Below the pieces are notes generated by a model. The model worked only from the letters and a program-made list of their open reading frames with translations, made no database searches and was not told where the DNA came from. Below, piece by piece: positions 22,051-27,533 of a stretch of 27,533 bases of DNA (its first letter is position 1; each line of letters starts with the position of its first letter). This stretch comes from Candidatus Aenigmatarchaeota archaeon. Its GTDB lineage: Archaea; Aenigmatarchaeota; Aenigmatarchaeia; QMZP01. The position numbers and the translations under genes are program-made. Location: NCBI GenBank assembly GCA_015520105.1, contig WAQT01000022.1, forward strand, positions 1-27,533, given 5' to 3'.

Positions 22051-23076
22051 TTATTCCCTCAGAAAAAATGCGCGCTCTTTTCCTCTCTTCTCTGCGCGGA
22101 GCCTTCCTGCGTTTAGAAGGAATGAGGTGTGTTTCCTGAACGTCCTGTCCACCACGGCCTCGAGGCCCCTCTCGGAGCAGAGCCTTGAGAACTCCTCGAA
22201 AAGGGACGTTGCGTTTATTCCGGGGTTCCTCTTCACAGCATCGAGTATTATTGCATGATATGGATTGAGGCTGTCGCTAAACCTCTCCTCCGCTTCCGGA
22301 AGGGATGAAATGAACCTTCTTATCGCAGAATCCGGAATGGATTCAAGACCATGCCTCTCGCACTCCTCCGCGCACACCCTCAGGGTTTCCAGCGCCCTCC
22401 TCGCATCGCCGCGGCTTGCCCTCGCTATCATCATGAGTCTTGTCCTGTCTATAACTCCCGGAAAAAGGCCCCACTCCGCCCTGTCGGAAAGAATAGAGAG
22501 TATCTCCTCCGGCGAATAGGCAGGAAACTCTATACTGTCCATGGATGATAACCGGGACATCACTCTCGGGTCAGCCCTGTGGAAGGCATGAGGATTGTTG
22601 GACGCGGTCACAAGCACAATCCCGCGGATGGAAAGCAGGTCGTACAGGACCTTCCCCTCCTCTATCTTGTCCACCTCGTCGAGTATCACTACGAAAGGAG
22701 AGGCTGATGCCCTCTTCTCGAGAAGGTATATGAGTTCGTCCACCGGAGTTCCCTTTCTGTGAACAGCCGCGGCGAGGCCTGCCTGCCTTGCTATCTCATA
22801 GAGAATGTTGAATCTCGTGGAGGTCTTCCAGCAGTTCACGTAGGTTGAGAGGATGTGCGTCTCCCTGGAGAGTTCTGAGACAACATAACGGGATATGCAG
22901 GTCTTCCCTGTTCCGGGAGGACCGTAAAGGAACGAGTGCCTCGGGGTTCCTCCCTCCAGGACAGGCTTCAGGTCGAGCATGAGGGACTTCACCTGACCGT
23001 CCCTCGAGACCACCCTCTCAGGGACAAAATCCATATCAAGGACATCCCTGTTCCTGATTATTCCCCTCTCTTCCAT
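22051..23076 (-). CDS. cdc6: Orc1/Cdc6 replication initiator
   Basis: 341 aa. AAA+ ATPase with FVPERVVSRDGQV (N-linker), Walker A YGPPGTGKT (about 51-59), Walker B VVILDEVDK, sensor 1 VTASN, sensor 2 ASRGDARRALETLR and a C-terminal winged-helix domain for origin binding (NPGINATSLFEEFSRLC...RTFRKHTSFLLNAG). It marks origins and loads MCM. The gene is slightly shorter than typical (about 380-410 aa). GATTTATAAC (23103-23112) is a TATA element giving a leader of a few nt. Origins often lie next to cdc6, but no clear ORB repeats were found in the 90-nt upstream spacer. Confidence 0.93.
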   Translation of the reverse strand: MEERGIIRNRDVLDMDFVPERVVSRDGQVKSLMLDLKPVLEGGTPRHSFLYGPPGTGKTCISRYVVSELSRETHILSTYVNCWKTSTRFNILYEIARQAGLAAAVHRKGTPVDELIYLLEKRASASPFVVILDEVDKIEEGKVLYDLLSIRGIVLVTASNNPHAFHRADPRVMSRLSSMDSIEFPAYSPEEILSILSDRAEWGLFPGVIDRTRLMMIARASRGDARRALETLRVCAEECERHGLESIPDSAIRRFISSLPEAEERFSDSLNPYHAIILDAVKRNPGINATSLFEEFSRLCSERGLEAVVDRTFRKHTSFLLNAGRLRAEKRGKERAFFLRE

Positions 23077-23166
23077 GCTATCTGATAAGAATTGTGGAGT
23101 TGTTATAAATCTTTATCAATCCAAAGGCTGTCCAAGCTTTTTATCGCACCGCGCCAAATATATTGC

Positions 23167-24351
23167 ATGAAATATGTCGTGGTTGTGATTGACGGCGGAG
23201 GCGACGCGGGAACAAGGACTCCCCTCTCGCTTGCGAAGAAGCCGAACACGGACTTCCTTGCAAAAAGGGGCGTGGTGGGCCTTCTTGACATGAAATACAA
23301 GGGAGGCGCCGACTCAGACATAGGTTATCTGAAGCTTCTCGGCTGCTACTCGGAAAGGGAGTATCCGGGAAGAGGGTATCTGGAAGCGATAGGCCTCGGA
23401 CTCGAACCCGGAGAGGGCGACGTCTGCATAAGGGGGAACTTCGCCACACTTGACAGCGCAGGCAATATCGCTGACAGGCGGGCCGGAAGGGAGGAGGAAG
23501 GGCTTGAGAGGCTGTGCAGGAAGCTTGACGGAATGGAGATTGACGGGGTGAGGTTCGTTGTCAGGAAATCTGCGGGCCACAGGGTGGTGATTGTGATGAA
23601 GGGAGAGCGTCTTTCTGACAGGATTGTTCCAAACGACCCCAGAAGGACGGGCGTTCCTCTTCCTCAGGTGCAGGCAAGGGATATAAATGGAAGATTCACG
23701 GCTTCGGTCCTGAACAGGTTTGTGTACAGGACCACAAAGATTCTTTCAGAGCAGCCCGTGAACAGGAAGAGAAGGTTTCCCGCGAACACCATTCTGATAA
23801 GGAGCGTGGGCATGAAGAAGAGCGTGAGGAGTTTCAGGGAGAGGTTCGGGCTCTCCGGGGCGTGCATATCAGCAATGCCTGTGGCTTTCGGAGTGGCTTC
23901 CTTCCTCGGCCTCGAGAAGATAAGAGTCAGGGGAGCGACAGGCTACGTGGACACAGACCTTGACGCAAAGGCAGGGGCGCTTCTGAAGGCGCTGAAGAAG
24001 CACGATTTCGTGTTTCTCCATATAAACGGCGCTGACATAGCATCGCACAACAGGCAGCCTGATGTCAAGAGGAGATTTATAGAAAAGATAGACAGGAAGG
24101 TGATAAGGGTTGTGAGGTCGCTCGATGACAGGGAGCATGTCGTCGCAGTCACGTGCGACCACAGGACCGCGAGTTCGCCTTCGTTCAGAGGCTACGAACA
24201 CCTGACAGACCCTGTTCCTCTTCTTGTTTCCGGAGGCAAGACCATTCCGGACAGGATAGAGAGGTTCGACGAGGCCCATGCCGAGAGGGGAAGCTTCAGG
24301 ATAGAGGGAAACGACCTTGTGAGGTTCATGATGGCAAAATCCGGAATCTGA
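23167..24351 (+). CDS. apgM: cofactor-independent phosphoglycerate mutase, archaeal type
   Basis: 394 aa. Interconverts 3- and 2-phosphoglycerate in glycolysis/gluconeogenesis. The alkaline-phosphatase-like metal site is visible: D9 in VVVVIDGGGD, nucleophile S50 in GGADSDIGYLKLLG, YPGRGYLEAIGLGL, HINGADIASHNRQPD (Asp/His) and TCDHRTASSPSFRGYEHLTDPVPLL (DH...H). ATG 23167 is chosen over a longer reading frame starting upstream because TTTTTATC (about 23137-23144) is a TATA-like element 26 nt before it and the family starts with MKYVVVVIDG-like sequence. It is divergent from cdc6 and followed by tRNA-Pro. Confidence 0.95.
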   Translation: MKYVVVVIDGGGDAGTRTPLSLAKKPNTDFLAKRGVVGLLDMKYKGGADSDIGYLKLLGCYSEREYPGRGYLEAIGLGLEPGEGDVCIRGNFATLDSAGNIADRRAGREEEGLERLCRKLDGMEIDGVRFVVRKSAGHRVVIVMKGERLSDRIVPNDPRRTGVPLPQVQARDINGRFTASVLNRFVYRTTKILSEQPVNRKRRFPANTILIRSVGMKKSVRSFRERFGLSGACISAMPVAFGVASFLGLEKIRVRGATGYVDTDLDAKAGALLKALKKHDFVFLHINGADIASHNRQPDVKRRFIEKIDRKVIRVVRSLDDREHVVAVTCDHRTASSPSFRGYEHLTDPVPLLVSGGKTIPDRIERFDEAHAERGSFRIEGNDLVRFMMAKSGI

Positions 24352-24635
24352 CCGTCTGTCCTGAGTGTTTATTTAAATTATTCTTCGTTATTATAGCGTA
24401 TTCGAAGGGACCGTGGTGTAGTGGTATCATTGGAGCTTCGGGTGAACTTTCCCGGCGCGCAAGAACATAATCAGAATACCGGGGAGGTTCAGGCAGAGCT
24501 TCAGACCCGGGTTCGATGCGCAAGGGGCAAGATAGGCTTACGCCTTATGTGCCCCTTACCGCCCTATCCCCATGAGAATGTTAGAGGGGAAGGGGATACG
24601 AATACAAAGCGCAAGGGGCAAGATAGGCTTCCGCA

Positions 24636-24690
24636 CACCCTTTTACAGGAGGCTTCCGCCTTCCTCAAAAGCGTGTACGGAAAACATGCA
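24636..24690 (-). repeat. dispersed repeat copy inside the tRNA-Pro intron
   Basis: Read on the minus strand this segment contains TTTTCCGTACACGCTTTTG, then GAGGAA, later TCCTGTAAAAGGGTG. The same order occurs on the plus strand at 7609-7665 (TTTTCCGTGCACGCTTTTG, GTGGAA, TCCCGTAAAAGGGTG), with only a handful of mismatches outside a short variable centre. The shared segment is about 55 nt. Confidence 0.75.
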
Positions 24691-24713
24691 GGTAAACATA
24701 ACAGAAGCTTCCG
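24671..24713 (+). repeat. 43-nt direct repeat, copy 1 of 2 in the intron
   Basis: Begins GCGTGTACGGAAAACATG and ends AAGCTTCCG. Copy 2 at 24801-24843 begins ACGTGTACGGAAAACATG and ends AAGTTTCCG; the two differ at about eight positions. Between them are hairpins GCACCTTCT/AGAAGGTGC (24742-24772 region) and TTTCC-TGAC-GGAAA. Confidence 0.8.
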
Positions 24714-24800
24714 CAATAAGGAAGCGGTCAGCTCCCTCTTGATGCACCTTCTGATGGGAGCAGGAGAAGGTGCCGGCAGGGAGTTTCCTGACGGAAACAA

Positions 24801-24843
24801 ACGTGTACGGAAAACATGAAAGTAAACGCAACGTAAGTTTCCG
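24801..24843 (+). repeat. 43-nt direct repeat, copy 2 of 2 in the intron
   Basis: Partner of 24671-24713. It directly abuts the second TGCCCCTTACCG word (24844-24855), so it marks the right edge of the sequence that separates the arms of the second intron hairpin. Confidence 0.8.
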
Positions 24844-25029
24844 TGCCCCTTACCGGCCTGTTCCCATGAGGGATTAAGAACCGTTAAACGCTCTGCGTTG
24901 CGAAAACCCCGGCGGTCCCATTCCTTCGACTTGTGGCTTCCGCTCATATCGCAACAGAAACAGAAGCTGCAGAGCGATTGCAGATGTAAGATAGTCAGAT
25001 ATATATATGACTGACGGCAAATAATAATC

Positions 25030-25542
25030 ATGAAACTTCAGGGAATACTATTTCCGATTCTGATTTCTTCGCTTATCCTTTTCGCTATCGCATCCGATGC
25101 CTCTGCTTCCGGAGTTACAAGAATTCTTCCGCAGACAGCAAGGCCCGGAGAGAATATAACAGTATCCATAAAAGTCGAACTCACAGGCGGAGAGAGATAT
25201 TATCTTGTTGAGGAGATACCGCCTCAGGGATTCGAGGCATTCAATCCGGACAATAAGGGAGGCATAGACAGCTCGGGGCATGTCAAATGGGCCAGCATAA
25301 TGAACCCCCAGAGCACAACGCTTACGTATCGGCTTTCCATTCCTGAGGACACCGAGCCCGGGACATACTCCTTCTCCGGCCAGTACGGGATGGAAGGCAT
25401 AGACGGTCTCGCGGACATAGGAGGCCAGTCTGAGATAACAGTGGTTTCGGGAGAGGCTGATTACACTCCTGGTATTTTTGCTGCTATTGTTATAATGGTA
25501 ATTGCGGTGATAGTTGCACTTGTTCTCAAGAGAAAGAAATGA
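25030..25542 (+). CDS. membrane-anchored extracellular protein with one beta-sandwich domain
   Basis: 170 aa. An N-terminal signal peptide (hydrophobic 5-26, ending ASDASASG) is followed by one Ig/DUF11-like domain: ARPGENITVSIKVELTGGERYYLVEEIPPQGFEAF...LTYRLSIPEDTEPGTYSFSGQYGMEG. A single C-terminal helix (about 146-166) and a KRKK stop-transfer end anchor it with the domain outside. No catalytic residues and no Cys pair are seen. TATA element ATATATAT (centred near 25003) is about 26 nt before the ATG, so it is leaderless. The next gene encodes the same domain at its N-terminus, so the two are paralogues that may form part of one surface structure. Confidence 0.8.
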   Translation: MKLQGILFPILISSLILFAIASDASASGVTRILPQTARPGENITVSIKVELTGGERYYLVEEIPPQGFEAFNPDNKGGIDSSGHVKWASIMNPQSTTLTYRLSIPEDTEPGTYSFSGQYGMEGIDGLADIGGQSEITVVSGEADYTPGIFAAIVIMVIAVIVALVLKRKK

Positions 25543-25651
25543 TTGTTCTGGAGCGTCCAACAGGCAGAATCCTTGAAAACCGGTTGAGGAATCGAAGTGG
25601 CAGAATCCGAATATGGGAAATATATATAACACCCCATTAACAAATAAAAAT

Positions 25652-27533
25652 ATGGGAAAGATGAAGGGATTCTTTATTATCGCATTCGCGATATTCGTTT
25701 CTGCAGCCGCCATTCAGATTGCGAATGCTTCTGACGTGAGCCGCTCATTCTCTTCAGGCAGCGTGCAGTACGGAGAGAACGTTACTGTCAGCCTGACTGT
25801 AACCGCGACAAACGGTGAGATGATATGGGCGATAGACGAGATCGTTCCTCAGGGATGGAGCATCGAGGAATATTCGGGAAACTTCTCTTTCAATGAGACA
25901 GGTCATCTGAAAGCGATATATTACAGCAAGAGCGCTCCTGCACCGAACGAAACGCTCTCTTACATTGTGAAGGCGCCAAGCCAGTCCGGGACGTACAATT
26001 TTGTCGGTTATTACATATTCGAGAACATGATAGACAACGCCACAATATCAGGAAGCAGCCAGGTAAGCGTGAGTTCGCTTGCATGCAGTGACAATGACGG
26101 AGACGGTTATGACGTGTGCAGTCCGGGAGACCCCGGAGATGACGGAAAACAGGCGGATTGCGATGATGACCCGAATTCGTGCGGTGCAAATTGCAACCCG
26201 GGTCTTTCAGAGACATGTGACGGATATGACAACGACTGTGATGGCTATACTGACAAGTATCCCAACGGAACCCTTCTCGAAAGAGTGTGCGGGCCATCCA
26301 ATGACACAGGAGCATGCCAGTACGGAACAAGCGTGTGTTCCGGCGGAGTGTGGGGAACATGCACAGGCGCTGTATATCCCTCTCCTGAAGTGTGCAACTA
26401 CGGCATATACAACAACGACAGCGCAGATGATGACTGCAACGGCGTGATTGATGATGTCGGTGGCGGAGCAAGCGTGGATGCCACGAACTGCCAATGCTAT
26501 AACGGCAATGCGCCGCTTCCCGAGGAAGCATGCCCGCTTAACGGAATAGATGATGACTGCGATGGCATTATAGACGGAAACAGCTGCGGATGCACTCCGG
26601 GCGAGGAGATTCCATGCCCACTGCAATCAGGCGTGTGTAATGGCTCGTATGTGATATGCCCTGACAATGGAGAGATACCGGGATGCGATGATAGCATATA
26701 CCTGAGTTTCAGTTCTTCTTATGAGAGCAACGAGACGTCATGCGACTCTCTCGATAATGACTGCGACAGCTCAGTTGATGAAGGAGTCAAACTGACTTTT
26801 TATATAGACAGCGACAATGACGGGTTTGGAAGCGAGCTGTCGGACACTCTGGCATGCATGCTGCCATCCGGTTACGTGAACAACTCGTACGACTGCAATG
26901 ACAGCGACCCCGGAATATATCCGGGAGCGAACGAGATATGCAACGAGATGGACGACAACTGCGACGGAAACATAGATTTTGATACAGACCCCGGAGACCT
27001 GAACTGCACAGGAGTGAGGGTCTTTGTATCGAATTCCTATTACGACGGTTCTACCACGAACTTCTCTGCTGTCAATCTGTCAAGCATAGAAAATCTTGTG
27101 CTGGAAAAGACCGAATATGGAAAGGTGGTCTTTAATCAACCGGTAAAGATATCAGTCAGCATAAACATAAACCCTCCTGTGACGATTATAAAGCACAACA
27201 CAGTGCGAATAAACACATCAAAACTGAAGATGCTTAACAAATCAGCGACAATCTATCTCTACAACATAACGCTGAACAATCCTGTCATACTGAAGGACGG
27301 AGATGTATGCCCGGAGAGCATATGCAGCATAGTGAGCTATTCGAACAACATACTTGTGTTCAATGTAACGGGATTCAGCGAATACTCTGCGCAGGGAAGA
27401 TGCGATGACGGCACATGGTATGGGCAATGCGTGTTCGAGAGGACAGGGAACGAGTCTGACAAACCCAAATACTGCGAGAACGGAATTATTACTGACAAGG
27501 CGTCTCTGTGCGGTTGCCCCTCCGGGCTGTCGC
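25652..27533 (+). CDS. large secreted protein with MopE-like Asp/Cys repeats (3' end outside window)
   Basis: At least 627 codons, open to the window end with no stop. Signal peptide MGKMKGFFIIAFAIFVSAAA, then a domain paralogous to the upstream 170-aa protein (VQYGENVTVSLTVTATNGEM...DEIVPQGW...SGTYNFVGYYIFEN). From about residue 145, repeated DNDGDGYD, DCDDDPNSC, ETCDGYDNDCDGYTD, DDDCNGVIDD, DNDCDSSVDE and DDNCDGNIDFD units resemble the putative metal-binding motif repeats of MopE-type proteins (Ca2+ or Cu binding). A later domain has NPVILKDGDVCPESICSIVSY...VTGFSEYSA, and the last part is Cys-rich (YCENGIITDKASLCGCPSG). TATA element ATATATATAAC (about 25619-25630) is 26 nt before the ATG. 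It is a likely cell-surface or secreted structural/adhesive protein. Confidence 0.88.
   Translation, partial: MGKMKGFFIIAFAIFVSAAAIQIANASDVSRSFSSGSVQYGENVTVSLTVTATNGEMIWAIDEIVPQGWSIEEYSGNFSFNETGHLKAIYYSKSAPAPNETLSYIVKAPSQSGTYNFVGYYIFENMIDNATISGSSQVSVSSLACSDNDGDGYDVCSPGDPGDDGKQADCDDDPNSCGANCNPGLSETCDGYDNDCDGYTDKYPNGTLLERVCGPSNDTGACQYGTSVCSGGVWGTCTGAVYPSPEVCNYGIYNNDSADDDCNGVIDDVGGGASVDATNCQCYNGNAPLPEEACPLNGIDDDCDGIIDGNSCGCTPGEEIPCPLQSGVCNGSYVICPDNGEIPGCDDSIYLSFSSSYESNETSCDSLDNDCDSSVDEGVKLTFYIDSDNDGFGSELSDTLACMLPSGYVNNSYDCNDSDPGIYPGANEICNEMDDNCDGNIDFDTDPGDLNCTGVRVFVSNSYYDGSTTNFSAVNLSSIENLVLEKTEYGKVVFNQPVKISVSININPPVTIIKHNTVRINTSKLKMLNKSATIYLYNITLNNPVILKDGDVCPESICSIVSYSNNILVFNVTGFSEYSAQGRCDDGTWYGQCVFERTGNESDKPKYCENGIITDKASLCGCPSGLS

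Larger units (their letters stand above)
24518..24906 (+). other. 389-nt intron in the T-loop of tRNA-Pro
   Basis: The ends are set by a complete BHB: T-stem CCGGG/CCCGG as outer helix, TTCG (24512-24515) with CGAA (24901-24904) as central helix, 3-nt bulges ATG and AAC; the inner helix is imperfect. The intron has no homing-endonuclease ORF. It contains two copies of a 22-nt word (24518-24539, 24609-24630), each followed by the inverted partner TGCCCCTTACCG (24550-24561, 24844-24855), so two related hairpins. The second is split by about 210 nt carrying a 43-nt direct repeat and a segment shared with 7609-7665. Confidence 0.8.
24407..24920 (+). tRNA. tRNA-Pro(CGG) with a canonical intron and a 389-nt T-loop intron
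   Basis: Acceptor GGGACCG (24407-24413) pairs perfectly with CGGTCCC plus A (24913-24920), over 500 nt away. D-arm GTGTAGTGGTATCAT follows. Anticodon stem GGAGC (24432-24436) pairs with GCTTC (24498-24502), and loop TTCGGG plus A38 gives anticodon CGG. Intron 1 (about 24443-24496) is at 37/38 and has a 12-bp inner stem (GAACTTTCCCGG with CCGGGGAGGTTC); its central helix is weak. T-stem CCGGG (24507-24511) pairs with CCCGG (24908-24912). Intron 2 (24518-24906) lies at 59/60 with central helix TTCG/CGAA and bulges ATG and AAC; splicing restores T-loop TTCGATC. ATTTAAAT (24371-24378) is the likely promoter. The mature form is about 71 nt without CCA. Confidence 0.87.

Noticed and set aside
23077..23166. 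Replication origin upstream of cdc6
   Set aside because: The spacer is AT-rich but only 90 nt long and has no recognisable ORB or mini-ORB repeats.
24411..24450. tRNA-Gly or tRNA-Glu reading of the plus-strand tRNA 5' half
   Set aside because: The D-arm looks Gly/Glu-like, but the acceptor pairs with CGGTCCC at 24913-24919 and the loop TTCGGG-A gives anticodon CGG, so Pro is the consistent identity.
24421..24819. 132-codon ORF through the tRNA-Pro gene as a possible intron-encoded endonuclease
   Set aside because: It starts inside the tRNA D-loop, has no LAGLIDADG or other nuclease motif, and is low-complexity basic sequence derived from the repeats.
24518..24870. CRISPR array
   Set aside because: The repeats inside the intron are two-copy, unequal in spacing and hairpin-arranged, with no regular spacer length and no cas genes.
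26079..26447. Second-frame ORFs rich in Thr/Met and Arg/His inside the MopE-like gene
   Set aside because: They are frame shadows of the biased Asp/Cys/Gly codons of the real reading frame, which is open from 25652 to the end.

Overview
The window is archaeal. It carries a thermosome, ribosomal protein L21e, RNA polymerase subunit F, Orc1/Cdc6, Pus10, a class I CCA-adding enzyme, archaeal RNase P RNA, Sec61-beta and the enzymes for glycerol-1-phosphate ether lipids. Three tRNA genes are broken by bulge-helix-bulge (BHB) introns, most of them at non-canonical positions. The small, densely packed genes, a tiny MPCG-type basic protein, a possible class III signal peptide and cysteine-rich secreted repeat proteins suggest a DPANN-like or deep euryarchaeal lineage, but the exact group cannot be fixed from this sequence. 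AUA looks like the commonest Ile codon in genes such as the thermosome, and AGG is common for Arg. Most first genes have a TATA box centred about 26 nt before the start codon, which predicts leaderless mRNAs. Genes with a real leader, or inside operons, carry GGAGG or GGTG ribosome binding sites instead.

Layout. Positions 1-1920 hold two small membrane or secreted proteins (-) and a GT-A glycosyltransferase (+). Positions 2018-4499 are information processing: pus10, then rpl21e-rpoF-DUF655. Next come a three-intron tRNA-Ile(UAU), the thermosome, a HAD phosphatase and a 340-nt repeat-rich spacer. ftsY (-) is divergent from the lipid genes: G1P dehydrogenase and GGGP synthase (+), then DGGGP synthase (-), together the first three steps of archaeol synthesis. 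Positions 11626-13039 hold five small genes, including a 29-codon basic protein that looks ribosomal. Then follow the CCA enzyme, a mini zinc ribbon, a two-intron tRNA-Lys(CUU), an endonuclease IV-like protein, Sec61-beta and a Cu+ ATPase. RNase P RNA, a soluble histidine kinase, a sodium symporter, a possible structured RNA and orc1/cdc6 come next, all on the minus strand. The right end has phosphoglycerate mutase, a tRNA-Pro(CGG) interrupted by a 389-nt T-loop intron, and two paralogous exported proteins, the second running off the window with MopE-like Asp/Cys repeats.

The most unusual content is in the RNA genes. The tRNA-Ile and tRNA-Lys introns at 53/54 have the same length and bulges. 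The very large tRNA-Pro intron contains a duplicated hairpin, one copy of which is interrupted by about 210 nt related to a repeat found in other spacers of this window. That links tRNA introns to a dispersed, possibly mobile, repeat family.
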